NCBI RefSeq assembly: GCF_000315625.1
Contig: NW_005434581.1
Location: 128,810 to 159,687, forward strand
Length of the DNA stretch: 30,878 nt
From: Guillardia theta CCMP2712
Taxonomy: Eukaryota; Cryptophyceae; Pyrenomonadales; Geminigeraceae
Direction: 5' to 3'
In this document: in pieces, positions 1-13,500 of the stretch
Numbering within the stretch: the stretch's first letter is position 1
How the letters are laid out: each line of letters opens with the position of its first letter
Notes under the pieces: generated by a model
The model's input: the letters and a program-made list of their open reading frames with translations, nothing else
The model's database searches: none
What the model was told of the DNA's origin: nothing
Translations under genes and position numbers: made by a program

Positions 1-25
1 CATTACGCTTACTCTCTAGATGTTA

Positions 26-60
26 GGAGGAGGAGGAGGAGGAGGAGGAGGAGGAGGAGG
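26..60. repeat. (GGA)n microsatellite
   Basis: About 11-12 tandem GGA/AGG triplets, uninterrupted. No gene is recognised around it; it lies in the unassigned left end of the window. Confidence 0.95.
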
Positions 61-338
61 TGCGTGAGAAGAAGCAGTGAGAACTGAGCAGTTGCTAGGA
101 GAAGAAGCTATCAAGGATTAAGAGCATGAGAAGGAGCTACGGCAGGATCTAGGCGAAAAGAAGTAGACACAATAGACATGATTCCTTCCATAAAGGCGAT
201 GGAGATGGTACAGTAGTCGATCACAATGGGCAAGAGAAGTCGTGAGTGTCTTGAAGGCATCAATATTCCTCTTCAGCTCGTCCTAGTACATGGAAAGCCC
301 TCCTCCCCCCCTCCCCTCTTCATTATCTGTGTCGGAAC

Positions 339-466
339 CATGATAGAAACGAGAAGGTCGGATTGCAGTACTTAGGTGGATCAGAACATGCTGATGGTAG
401 TCGCTGTTTTCAACTTGATGAAATCGCCCCATGTCTGCAAGACCCGATGGGTCGAAGATGAGCATG
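339..466 (-). other. Possible coding exon, unassigned
   Basis: On the minus strand a pyrimidine-rich acceptor-like sequence ending in CGCAG at 467-472 opens into about 128 nt of mixed-composition reading frame that contains a stretch reading DPSGLADMGRFHQ and ends near a GT at 338. A further open stretch lies around 175-290. I could not join these in phase or match them to a family, so this may be the tail of a gene lying to the left, or chance. The rest of 61-700 is purine-rich and shows nothing else I can support. Confidence 0.15.
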
Positions 467-731
467 CTGCGAAGGAGAGACAAGACGTCATAGTATGCGC
501 ACGTTGCGGGAGAAGTAGGCAGCTGGGCTCGGAAGGAAGGGCCGGGTTGAGGGCAGCAGCTGAATCAGCCACTCAGTCAGCTCAAAGGGATGAGGCTGGA
601 GGAAGGAATGAGAAGAGCAGGCAGGGAGGGAGACGGATGTGAGGAGGAACAGGAAGGGCAGAGTTGGCGGACAGTGAGGGCAGTCCGACAGCAAGATCGA
701 GCAAGGGGAGGGTCGCGGTTGCTCACAGTAT

Positions 732-757
732 GTAGCGCCGGCTGAAGTAGCGCCGGC
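732..757. repeat. Direct repeat of GTAGCGCCGGC
   Basis: The 11-mer GTAGCGCCGGC occurs at 732-742 and again at 747-757, a period of 15 bp. It lies in the dynein 5' flank and contains the palindromic core GCCGGC. Its function is unknown. Confidence 0.8.
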
Positions 758-1039
758 GATGAGAGTAGGAAGGAGCCTGCCGCGTGCGATCGATGTGGGG
801 GAAGGAGGAAGATGAAGTTTCAGTTCTCTTGAGAGCTACGTGTTACACGTGCCCAAGTCCGATCCGATGATCCGCAGTACTAGAACTGCTCACTATGGTA
901 ATAAAGTAGGCTTCAGAGGACCTGATTCACATGACACGCGACTGATTCGGAATGTTTCCGATCATCGAGTGTTGTACGGTAAATCCTGCCAATCATTCGA
1001 ACTCGGAACCAAATTTCCGACCGGCGGAATTCAACAGTT

Positions 1040-1380
1040 CTCACTCAGCCAGTGCACGCCGGCCCGGGCCGGCCCGCACCCCCGGCGCGGCAGGATAAGG
1101 GTTCATTGTCCTCGTACTGATTTTTCACTTAACTTTGAGTAAGGGTTCACCGTCACGGTGCCACCTCTACTCTCCTGATTGATCGAAGGCCGCACATCGG
1201 GGACTTCTCAGTTTTGATCTCTTGAGGGGAACCGGCTCGGGCCGCCGCCGGGCCGGGCGGAGGGGGGAGGGGGGGCGGCAGGGCGGCGGTGGCCCGGCAG
1301 CACTATAACTAGAGCCAGCCGGGCCCTAGTTACAGGGCGGTTATACGGTTACTAACAGTTAGCGGGTAGGGTTTGGGCGC
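1040..1380 (+). promoter_or_regulatory. GC-rich putative promoter region of the dynein gene
   Basis: This block contains GGGCCGGCCCGC (1066-1077), several GCCGGG/CCCGGC runs to about 1330, two AGGGTTCA motifs (about 1100 and 1143) and a single TAGGGTTT (1367-1374). It lies 170-510 bp before the dynein start codon. No TATA box or transcription start can be placed. Assignment as promoter rests on position, composition and the 12-mer also being present upstream of the PPR-SMR gene. The sequence 840-1040 is mixed-composition and holds nothing I recognise. Confidence 0.4.
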
Positions 1381-1549
1381 TATGGAAGAGAGAAGATTGC
1401 GGGTCATGGCGTCGGAGAGGAGGAGGGAGGAGGAGGCGAAGGATAGAGAGAAGAAAGCGAGAAGGAAGTAGCTGATAGGTAAGGATGGGAGATACTGAGC
1501 CTCGCGCTTGAGTCACACACAGCTGCTCAGGTAGGAGAAGAAATTAACG

Positions 1550-4500
1550 ATGCTCAACGGGATGGCTCCAAGAAGGCTTGAGTCGACGAGGAGTATCAGA
1601 AGCATACGAAGCAAGGATGGGAAGGGGCGGCAGAAGGAAGCATACACCCTGGGAGCCATCCTCTCTCACCTGAGAACAAGGATCTTGTCACTGGTGGGGG
1701 AGGAAAGCGTGCATGAAGTGGACGAGATGCTAAACAAGGAGAAGGTGATGAAAGAAGTCGAAGAGTTTGCGAGGGAGGGAGGCAAGTCGAAGCTTGTGTT
1801 CTTCTTGCAAGCAGACAGTCAAGAGGCCGAGGATGGCGCTGCTGCCAAGCCAAGGATCTTCCTTGTAGACCCACAAGAGAGTGTTCTCGTGGACAGGTGT
1901 ATTTTCTTCTTGAAGCGCAAGTCGGACAGCATCAACGCAGACACTTTCGAAGAAGATGTCATGGTCGGAGACTTCTGCACCCCATTGCTTGACAGCATCT
2001 CCCTCCTCCTCTCCGAGGTTCACAGCCCGATTCTGCACGAGAAGAGCTACGACTGGAAGGGGATCGGAAAGGAGACGGTGTACACGTGCCTGAGCTGCGT
2101 CGACCAGCTCATGAACCAGGTGAACGAGGAGATGAGCACCATGTACGGGGGGGTGAGCCTCGAGCCGGTGGAGGATTGGATCATGGAGGACCCCCGGGCC
2201 GCCGAGGGCTTGTACAACAAGATGGCGCTGGACGACGAGGTGTTGGGGTACATGGAGCTGGTTCTGGAGCAGTGGTGCATTCAGGTACACACGGTCTTGC
2301 ACGAGAACGAGATCAACCGAGTGATGTCGCTCGGCCCGCGATCAGAAACAACATGGTGGCGCAAAAGATCCACAAAGTTGTTCAAGATCATGGAGCAGCT
2401 CAAGGGTAGCCAGGCGAAGCTTGTGCTGGGGGTGTGCACGGCAGCCAAGTCCAAGGGTGTGAAGCGTTGGAGACAACTGGATGAACAGATGACAGATGCA
2501 ATGAATGATGCAAAAGACAACGTCCGGTTGCTCTCAGACATTGATCTCTTGCTGGAACCCTTCTACTCTGGCGATCTATCGCAGGTGAAGCTAGCTCTGC
2601 CGGATCTGTTTGCAAGGCTGAAGATGATATGCTCTGTGTCGAAGTACTACAACACTCGGAGACGAAGCACTCGTCTGTTGTTCAAGGTCGGACATCAACT
2701 GATACAGATATCTCGTAAAACTCTGCATGATGGAGGGAAGATTCTCGAGCTTGAACCTGACAAGGCGTTGGAGAGTGTGAGAACAGCCTTAGAGCTCTGC
2801 AGACGGTATGAAGAACATGTCGGCAACCTCCGGGAAAGACTGCTCTCGCAGAAAGGAAAGAGTTTGAACATCAAGAATGAAGATGTAATGGAAGAAGTAG
2901 CTCAGTTCATCACACGGCTCGAGGCGGTCGAGGTGATCCTGGAGACTATCCATCAGTTTTCAACGCTTAAACGAGCCCCGATAGACGGACTCGATGTGAT
3001 CAAGCTGGCATTTGACGAAGTGCTAGCCCTGTTAAGATCCAAACCTTACGACATCCTTGATCACTCAGTGACCAAGTTTGAAGAAGACTTCCACGAATTT
3101 CAAGAAAGAATATCAGCCATCGAAGTCTCAATACGTGACTTCATAGAAGTTTCCTTCGATGAAATCCCCAGCATCGAATCTGCTCTGGACCTGCTCTCCA
3201 AGCTTGAATCGATCCTACAACGGGACTCATTCAAGGTGCACCTCGAAGACAAGTACAACCTGATCTTCTACCATTACGGTCAGAAGCTGGAGAGCATTCA
3301 AGAGATGTACGACAAACTGAAATCGAATCCTCCCCACCTAAGGAATGTTCCGACTGTTCCCGGCAACGTCCTGTGGGTGCGACATCTGCTGTACATGGTG
3401 GAGGATCCAATGAAAAGGTTCAAATGCAGTAAAGTCATCATGACGGCACCAGAGTCGAAGAAGATCATCCGCTTGTTCAACCGGGTCGCCAAGACTCTCA
3501 TCGAGTACGAGACTCTCTGGCTGCAAGCTTGGTTCAAGTCCATCGAGCAGTCCAAGATTGGTCTGCAAGCCACCTTGCTTGTTCAGCACCCTGTCGACTC
3601 TCGACTTTGCGTCAACTTCGACCCAGCAGTCACCCAGCTGATCCGAGAAGGTAAAATCTTACGTCGTCTCGGGATCAAGTTGCCCACCTCAGCTCTCAAT
3701 ATTCTCCAGCAGGAGTCCAAGTTCAAGAGCTACTACGACAGCCTTAACAACTTCCTCAGCGAATATTACAAGTTCCTCAACCGCATCCCCAAGAGCGTCC
3801 AGCCGCTGCTGGAGTCTCACCTGCAGGAGATGGAGCTGGTGATCCGACCGGGCCTCGTCTCTCTGACTTGGCAGTCGATGAACATCGACGGTTACCTCGT
3901 CCGCATGCACAGCTTGCTGCTCAAGCTGAGTGTCCTCTTGCAAGGAGTTTCAGACGTGTTGGACCTCCGTGTCGCCAAGAACCTCAGTTTCATCCGAAAC
4001 ATGTCTCTCATTCGCTTTCCTGAAGAAGGCAAATTTTCTATCGACGAGTTCATAACGTTGCAGAAGCAAGAGCTGCAGAAGTATGCAAGCTTTCTACAGG
4101 GGAAACGGTCAGAGGTGCTAGAGAGCCTGCATGAAGTCATAGACAAGATCAGACATTTCTCATCTGAGTTTGGCAACGAGTGGACCATTCTTCCGGATCG
4201 CATAGAAGATTTCATGCAGTTTCACTGTAACTCATTCTATCACTCAATCTTGTGTTCTGTTCGAAGATCTTTCAACGATATCAAGAGGCGACTGGGGTCG
4301 AGGGTGCATGCGTCATTCCTGTTTCTAGAGAGACCTTTCTTCAACCTCGATGTTGAGCTCTCCATTCCCAGCATCGTCGCTCAACCTTCACTCAGTATAG
4401 TTCAAGATGCGATCAATGAAACCGGGAGGTTGGTTCTACGAGCTACCAAGTCGTTGAAAGTGATTGCGAGCTCCTCGAGCAACAACAAGAGTGAGACTTA

Positions 4501-7500
4501 CTATGATAGAATAGCAGCAGATCGCGTCATCGTGCAATCGGTATTGCTCCTTGCTGGCAGCGTGGAGGGATCGAGGAGGACTGTGTTGGAGTACCTGCAG
4601 GGCTTTCAACGATTTCAGTTCCTGTGGGTGGAGGACAAGCTCGCTGCCTACTCGAGTTTCGTCAAGTCGAAGCCAGACCTCTTCCACTATGAGGAACAGT
4701 TCATGAAGTTCTCGCGAATAGAAGCCGACATCAAGGCCATCGCTCCCATGCACAACATCGGCTGCATCAGCCTCCGCACCCAATCCCTCAAGTACTCTCT
4801 CATCGCCGAGACCTTGGCGTGGAAGTCCATGTTTGCCAGGAAGCTGCACGCCAAGGCCAAGGAGGAGATGGACTCGCTGGTATCCTTCATTAACACCAAC
4901 GTGGAATGGCTCAGCAAGGAAGTCTCGACCATCGAAGACGTCGGCATGTCCCTGCAGTGGCTCCGCGATCTTCAAAGCAAAGAGAGTGACATCGAACAAC
5001 AGATCGTTCCAATCGAGAACATGTACAATATCTTAACCAAGCACGAAGTCAGGATACCCAAGGAAGAGGCAGAGACTTTGATGAATTTGAGAAAGATGTG
5101 GGATAGAGCCATTGAAATGGGCCATGAAAGAAGCTCCAGGTTGTCAAGCTTACAAGCAGGCTTCCGTCGAGAAATAGTCAAGTCTGTGAAATCGTTTTCT
5201 CTCGAAGTGATTCAGTTCTGCAATGATTACGATATGAACGGGCCGATGCTCGCAGGCCTAGCAAATGCAGAGGCCATGGAGCGTTTAAAGAAGTATCAGG
5301 TGTTGTACAGCGAGAAGGAGGCGAGGATGAGGTCCTTGCAAGAGAGGGAGGAGATGTTTGGGTTGAACGTGACGTTCTACAAGGATCTTGACAGAGTGCG
5401 GCAAGAGATCGAGCTCTTCAACTCTCTTTACACCTTGAACGCGAGGGTCGAGGAGCACATCTCCCACTTCTCCGAGAGCCTCTGGAACGAGGTGCAGGGT
5501 CAGATCCCCTTTCTCGAGTCTTCGCTCGAGAGCTTCGCGCACGAGCTCGAGAGCCTCCCGGCCATCCTCCGCGACTGGTCCGCGTACAAGAGCCTCAGGT
5601 CGACCATTCGTGACACCCTGGCGGCCGTTCCCGTCCTTTCCCTCCTTAGCCATCGGGCCATCCAGAGGCGGCATTGGGTACAGATCATGAACACAGGGGG
5701 ACAGCAGGTGCTGCTTGCTCACTTGTGGGCTGACGACTCACTGACGGAGCCTCGCAGGTCAGCCTGTGGAACCTAGACCCGGGCTCGATGAAGCTGAAGC
5801 AGATACTGAACCTAAACTTGACTTCCATCCAGGGAGACATCGACGACATTTGTGAGAGCGCGAAGAAGGAGCAGGAGATGGAGGACAAGGTCTCGTCGCT
5901 GAGCGAGCAGTGGAATGACAGGCAGCTCCTGTTCTCCGACTACAACGGGGGAAAGTCCTCGATCCTCGACCCTCACGGGATAACCGAGCTGATGGAGACT
6001 CTCGACGTGTCCATCAACGACCTGCTGGCTATCTCCGGCTCCAAGACGGCTGAGGCGATCTCGGAAGACATCGAGACATGGCTAGCGAAGCTGTCGGAGG
6101 TATCGGAGGTGATGGAGATGTGGAACCACGCGCAGTCCATGTGGATTCATATGGAGCCCATCTTCTCCGACGGGAACATCTCCTTGGAGCTGCCCAATGA
6201 TGCGAAACGATTCGCTAAGATCGATCTCAACTACTCGCGGCTCATGTCTAGGGCCCTTCACAACAGGAACGTGGTCAACTCCTGCACATCAGACCATCAG
6301 ATCAAGAGCTTGCTGCCGCACCTGACGGAACAGCTCGAACAGTGCCAGAAGTCTCTCGTCAACTTTCTCGAGAGAAAGCGCGACGCTTTCCCGCGCTTCT
6401 TCTTTGTTTCCGACAATATCCTCCTCACGCTCTTGAGCGAACAAGAAAGCTCCTCATCTCTCGAGCAAAACCTGTCGACGATGTTCTGCGGCATCAGAGG
6501 GTTTGTGAGCGAGGGATCGGAGAGCGGGGGGAGGGAGATAACGGGGGTGATCTCAAGGAATGTTTCGGACGAGGAGAGCGTGCTGTTGTCAAACCCCGTC
6601 AGTCACAACTCAAAGTTCGAGCTGCTGCTCCGAGACGTCTTGTCCGAGACGCAGGTCAGTCTGAGGCAGGCCGTCCACTCAGCCATCAAGAAGGGAGTTG
6701 CGTACGTCCTGTCTGACCTCCTCGACAACTTCCAGGATCAGGTCTGCACTCTAGCACTGCACGTTCACTGGACTCAGGACACGATACATGCCTTGTCTCG
6801 GGCTAAGACCGAGAAGAACCTGATGAACGCGGCCAACAAGCGGAACGTGAACAACGTCGTTGAGCTCACGAAGTTGCTCAACTCAAGCTTGACAAGCCTG
6901 CTGAGGGTGAAGGTCCAGAACCTCCTGCTGCTGCAGTTGTACCTCAAGACCTGCTTCGAAGAGATGTTCAACCTCAAGGTCTCGAGCCCCGACGACTTCT
7001 TGTTCCTCCGGCATGTGAACGTCTTCTTCATGTCCAGCGATGAAGCCCTGGACGTGAGCATCGCTGGGATCAGATTGAGGTACGGGAACGAATACCTGGG
7101 ACTCAACAACCGGGTGGTCGTGACGCCGACGACTGATCGATGCTTCGTCTCCTTCTGCCTCTGCCTCTCATCCCTCAGCTGCAATCACTTTGTGGGGGCA
7201 GCAGGATCGGGGAAGAAGACCACCATCAGGGAGTTTGCTCGCTTCTGCGGGAGGTTCTTCGTCTTCTTCAACTGCAGCGAGCTAGTGGACATCAGCTACA
7301 TGGAAAGGTGCTTCAAGGGCGTGCTCAAGAGCGGCTCCTACGGCTGTCTCTTGCACATCGACAAGACCCTGGCCAGTGTGCTCTCAGTCAGCTCCCAGTA
7401 TCTCTTCGACTTCCTCCAAACTTTCAGGGCCCGGCAAGCCTTGTCCCTAGAGGACAGCCTTGCGGGAGCCAAGAAGCAACCTGATGCCGCCATGTTCTTC

Positions 7501-10500
7501 ACGTCGGCCGTGCTGCCGGGGGGGGCGAGCCTCCCGCACGTCTTGCCGTCCCTTCAGCATCACCTGCGGACATTCATGGCCGTCAGCCCCGACAAGCAGG
7601 GGATCCTCGACGTGAAGCTTGCCTCGCTGGGGGTCGAAGAGCATCTGAAGCTCGCAAGGAAGCTGAATGTGCTGTCTGACTTGTTCCCTTGCGTCATCAA
7701 CAGAGTTGAGTATGTGCCGATCATCAGCATGCGCAACCTGATTGCAATCTGCAACAAGGTCGGCAAGTTCAAGCAGGAGGGTCTCCACAGGAGCGACACC
7801 ATCTCGCTGCTGGTTGCGATCAAAGAGAATGTTCTGTCGTGTCTGCACACGTCAGACAAGATGCTGGTGATGGGCTTGCTGGCTGACTTGTTCCCCGGTC
7901 AAGAAGTGGACGTGCCGTACAGTCAAGACCTGCTGCAACTCAAGGACGGGATTGTGAACCATCTCACCAAGGAGAAGATGGACAAGCAGCCTCTCTGGAT
8001 AGAGAAGATCCTCAACATCTACGACGGGATCTCAACTCGTCTCGGTGTGGTGGTGATCGGTCAGTCTGGCCTCGGAAAGACTTCCATGATATCAACTCTT
8101 GCGCAAGTCCTCTCAAACCAGGAGAACCCGCACAAGGTTGCCATCCAGCGAATGTTCAGCAAGAGCCAGGACGTGTCGCAAATGTTTGGACACTTCTGCC
8201 CCTCCACCGGCAAGTGGCTGGACGGGACCTTCTCCTTCCTCTGGAAGAGATCGACCTACCAGAACGGCTTCAACACTTGGATCTGCCTTGACGGATCCAT
8301 CGACGACTCGTGGGTCGAGCAGCTGGGCTCTACCCTGAGCGGCTTCCAGGTGTTGAACCTGTCCAACGGAGATCGCATTCCTGCCAAGGTCGGGACCAAC
8401 TTGATCTTCGAGACAGACAGCCTGCAGAACGCCTCTCCTTCCTTCCTCTCCTCGACCTGTGTCGCCTACGTGTCTTCGTCTGCCCTGCCTTGGCGCTCTG
8501 TCGTGAACAAGTGGATAGAGGAAAGGAACACAGACGAGAGGACGCTGCTCCGATCACTCTTCGACAGGTCCTGCCCTTCCTCCCTCCCTCCTCCATCTCG
8601 CTCTTGCTCGCTCTCTCTTCCTCTTTTTCTCCTTCACTCAGAATCTCAGTCCATTCTCTCCTGCTCGCTTACCCGCACGTTCGCAGGTACTTGGATCAGG
8701 TCCTCCACTTCTTCAAGATGCAGTGCTCCAGGACTATGGTCACGTTTGACAACTACGTTCCCCTCGCCATCACCCGCTACTTTGACTGCGCTTGCAAGTA
8801 CCTTGACTTCCGTTGGGACTCCAGCGGCGAGCCGTTCCTCGAGAAGGTCTTCATCTTCTGCTTGTGCTGGGCGTTCGGAGGTGTCATGGAGCCTGGGGAT
8901 CGAGTCAAGTTCGGTCAGTTCCTGCACACCATGACTGACCTGCTCCCGACGGTTCCGTTCGGCGACACCCTCTTCGACTTCTTTCCTGATGACAACAGGA
9001 TGGACTGGGAGCACTGGAAGACGAGGGTGAAGGAGTGGAACTATCAGAAGCTTGTCCTGCAGGAGCTCTTCGTGCCCTCGATCGAGACAGTCCGCAGCGA
9101 CTACCTCCTCAAGTTCCTCAGCACCAAGAAGATGAACGTCCTGATCACGGGGACCCCAGGCTGTGGCAAGTCTACCCTGATGCAGCGATACCTGTCCAGC
9201 CACGACAGCGACAAGTTCATATGGAGTTACATGTCGCTATGTCCGAGCTCGACGGTCGAGTCCTTGCTTGAATCTCTTCACTTCATCATCGAGAAGAAGC
9301 AGGGGCGCACCTACCTGCCTGAGAACGGCAAGGCCTGCACCGTCTTCGTCGACGACATCAGCTTGACTCCTGTCGACCCCTGGGGCGAGCAGAAGCTGTG
9401 CGAGCTGCTGCGGCAGCTGATGATAGACAACGGGTACTACAGCCATGAGCTGCCGAGCGAGTGGCGGACATTGATCGGGATCAACTACCTGGCAGCCATG
9501 AGCCACCCAGCACACACTCAGAAAGACATCTCAGTGAGGATGAAAGCTCAATTCGTTGCGATGAGTCTGGGGTCGACGAGTGACACGTCAGTCAACCAGA
9601 TCTACTCTAGAGTCTTGGAGCGAGTCTACAAGAAGCGCAAGGCCAGGGATGAGCTGCTGGCGATCGCCAAGAAACTCCCGGAGATGACAAGTAGCCTACT
9701 GCAGCACGTGCGATCCAACCTGATAGTGAGGAACAAGAACCCCCTGCACACCTTCAACTTCCACGACATGATCGCCATCTTCACGGGAGTGCTCAGATGT
9801 CACCCTGAAGACATGGAGTCTTGCAACGTGCTCGTCAGGCTGTGGCAGCATGAGTGTGAGAGGACGTTGAAGGACAAGCTCGAGGATGAGCATGAGAGAG
9901 ACATCGTTGCTGCGGGAGTCAAGTCCGTGCTTGACACCTTCAGCATGTCGAGTCACCTCAAAGACGGCTCGACCAGCGGCGAACACTGCTTGTTCGGGGT
10001 GTTGGGCAACGGGAAGCGCTCTTACTGTCACGTCTCTGACATGGAGAAGCTGACGGAGGACGTGGAGATGTGCATGGAGGCCAACGGGTTCAGTCGCGAG
10101 CTCTTCGATGACGTCATCAATCAGATGCTGAGGATCGCGCGAGCCATCGGAATACCCCGCAAGTCGATCATGCTCGTCAGTCTGCCTGGGTCAGGGAGGA
10201 AGTGGATTTCTAGGCTGGCAGCTCGCATGTTGTCATCGGACGTGGTCGAGGTGGACTCGACTCACAACTTGGAGGAGACGATCTTGACCTGCTACAAGAC
10301 AGCCGGCCTGGAGGCGAAGCCCGTGACAGTGATAGTTGAAGATGCTGTGTTCGGGGACACGATGTGTTCTGAGACGTTGAACCAGCTGTTGAGCCATGGG
10401 AGGTATCCTTCACGGATCTCGAGGGTTGAACTTCAGAACTTCTCCGAGCTGATCCAGAAGGCGATAAAGAATGAGAGCCATACCCTCTTCTCCAACCGCC

Positions 10501-13500
10501 AGCTCCTTCGCATGCTCGAGTGCAGAGCCTGGGACAACTTGCACCTGGTCTTCTGCTTCGACCAGTACGAAAGGCTCCTGAAAGCTTGCAACGAGGTTCC
10601 TGCCATCCCCAAGTCGTGCTACGTTGACGTCTTCCTTCCTTGGAAGCCCGAGACCGCCCGGCAGGTCGCCTTTTCTCAGCTCAGAGATCTCCAGCTTGAC
10701 TTCCAGGCCGACCCGGAGGTGATCTCAGCCTACGTGGCTGGTGCCCACACGCTGGTGCTGAGGAAGTCGAAGGAGTACGAGAAGAAGGTGAGGAGGGAGC
10801 TGCACGTGGGGCCCGGGCTGTTCCTATCGTACCTCGACACCTTCAAGCGGATCTTCCGCAACCAGGTTCAGTTCATGTCCAAGAAGATGGAGAGGACGCA
10901 CGGAACCCTCAAGAAGCTCAGAGACGCGGGGTTTCACGTCGCCGAGCTCAAGAGCAGGCTCAAGGACCGCAGCATGGAGCTTGCGGACGCGCAGGCAGAG
11001 TCTGCGGGGATGCTGCAGGATATCAGCGACATAGTGAAGCAGGCGGAGAGGATGAAGGCGACGCTCATGACGGCCAAGAACCGTCTGGCCGAGCAGTCGC
11101 AGATGCTGCAGCAGGAGCGGGAGGGCCTCCAGAAGGACTTGGACTACGCCACCCCCTTCATCTCCGAGGCCTTCGAAGCCGCAAAGTCCATCCCCCCCGA
11201 GGAGGTGAAGTCGCTGGCGGGAAACAAGAACCCTCCTTTCACCACCCGCCTCATCTTCGATACCGTCCTCATCGCCCTCGCACGGCCTCTGAGGCCCGTG
11301 GAAGTGATTGACGGGAAGCTCTATCGGGACTCGTACCTCTACGTCGCTGACCTGCTGGGCGACGAGCAGCTGCTGGAGAAGCTGGTCAAGACGTGCGAGT
11401 CAAAGATCAACGGGGAGACGGCTGAGCTGCTGATGCCTTACCTTGAAAACAAGGAGTTCCGTAACGCCAGCGCCAAGGTCTCGTCAAACCTCCTCCTGCT
11501 CGTCTCCTCCTGGGTCCAGAACCTTGTGAGGTACTACCAGACCATCGACAGGAGCTCGGTGAAGAAGTCGAGGATCGCGTCCTTGGAAGAGTCCGTGGAG
11601 GTGCTGGGAATGCAAGTGAAGGAGATCCAGTCGGAGTTGGATGTGGTACAGGAGGAGCTCGACAAGTTTCAAGACAACTTCGACGACTCGCTCAAAAACA
11701 AGCAGGCGGTGGAGAAGGACGAGAGCACCTTACAACAGAAGCTATCCATCTCCACCTCCCTCCTCACGAACCTCCAGCGCGAGAGGATACAGTGGATGAA
11801 TGACCTGGAGGAACGCAAGAACGAGATGAAGAAGCTCGCGGGGGACTGCGGCATCGCCTCTGCCATGATGGTGTACCTGGGGCCCTTCAGCAAGGACGCC
11901 AGGACCGAGATCATGCAGTCACTTTCTTCCTGGTGCCACGAGTGTGAGATCGAGTTCTCCCACGAGCTTCACGTCCCCAAGTTCTTCACCACCCAGAACG
12001 AAATCAGCTCCTGGTTCCTCCAGGGCCTCCCCTGCGATGAGTTCTCCATCCAGAACGGCATCTTGACCTGGTACTGCAGCAAGCCGCCTGTCCTCATTGA
12101 CCCACAGGAGCAGTGCGTCACGTGGCTGAGAGGGAAGCTCGACCCTCTCGTCGTCCATGGGGCCGCGTACGAGCACTCCATGCATAAGATCGAGAGCTCC
12201 GTCGTGCTGGGACGGGAGCTGGTCATCGTCGGGATGGAGGTTGACTTTCCCCGGAGCCTCCTCTCCCTCGTTCAGAACTTGAACGCGTACAAGAGGACCT
12301 CGGAGACCAAGTGCAGCCTGCTGGGCAAGGAGGTGGACATTCACAGCAACTTCCGGCTGTTCCTAGTCACGAACGCGAAGAGAGCAGGTTTCAAACCTCA
12401 CATGTTTGACAAAGGAACAGTCATCGACTTCTCCATCACGTTCAGCGGCCTAGAGGATCAGATCCTCAACACGGTGCTGCGGGAGGAGAACGCGACCCTG
12501 TACCAGGAGAAGTTCCAGCTCATGCGCAGGATCAACGACTTGCGGGAGAAGGTCGACGAGATGGACGAGGTGCTTGTGGAGGAGATCTCAAGACTCGACG
12601 GCAACCTCCTCGACGACCAGCCCTTCATGCAGAGCCTGGAGCTCAAGATAGCGACTCTGCACGAGACGGAGGAGGAGCTCAGCGCGGCTGAGGAGCAGGA
12701 GGCGGACGTGACCTCCAAGTGCGACGAGTATCGCTCGTTGGCGACCAGGGGAGCACACCTCTACACGGCAGTCTCTGACATGGCCGAGGTGAACCCCAGC
12801 TATGTCACCAACTGCAGCATCTTCCACCAGGTCTTCACCTCCGCGTTCCCTGAGCGGGAGCGGATCATGTCGTTTGACAGCAGGCTCTCGTCCCTCCTGC
12901 AGCATTCGACGGACGCGGTGACGAGCTTCTTCTCGGGGGGGTACGACAGCAAGCACCGCATGATCTTCATGCTCCTAGTCGCCCTCAAGATCGCCCTAGG
13001 GGAGCAGGAGCATGCCGAGCCCGACTACCTCCTCTGCCTCGCTGGCTGCGGGTCGAGCCTGGAGATCTCGCTGGGACCCAAGAAGCACGCGGCCTGGATC
13101 TCCGACGCCGCCTGGCTCAATTGCGTCTTCCTCTCCGAGCGGATCCCCAAGTTCCAGAACCTGCTGGAGTCGCTGCACAAGAGTAACAGCGCGTGGAAGG
13201 GCTGGTACGAGAAGGAGAGCCCCGAGACCGACGCGTCTGTTGACCCCGAGCTGGACCTCCTGCACCGGCTGCTGCTCGTGCGAGCGATGCGGGAGGACAG
13301 GCTGTGGTTCGCTTGCGACCTCTTCGTCCGTCAGACCGTCGGAGCGTCGAGAAGCCGAGGGTTCACGGAGCTGAACCTGGAGGAGAGCGTGCGGTACACC
13401 TCCCCGCGCACTCCCATCCTCCTTTTCACCGCCAAGCACGAGGACAGCATCGACCTGGCGACGGAGTTTTCGCGATCCAAGGGGAGGAGCCTCAACGTCC

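Noticed and set aside
840-1142. 100-aa open frame in the dynein 5' flank
   Set aside because: It has no similarity or splice context, and its composition follows the GC-rich promoter-like patch.
1367-1374. Telomeric repeat (TAGGGTTT)
   Set aside because: There is a single copy with no array; at most it is a telobox-like promoter word.
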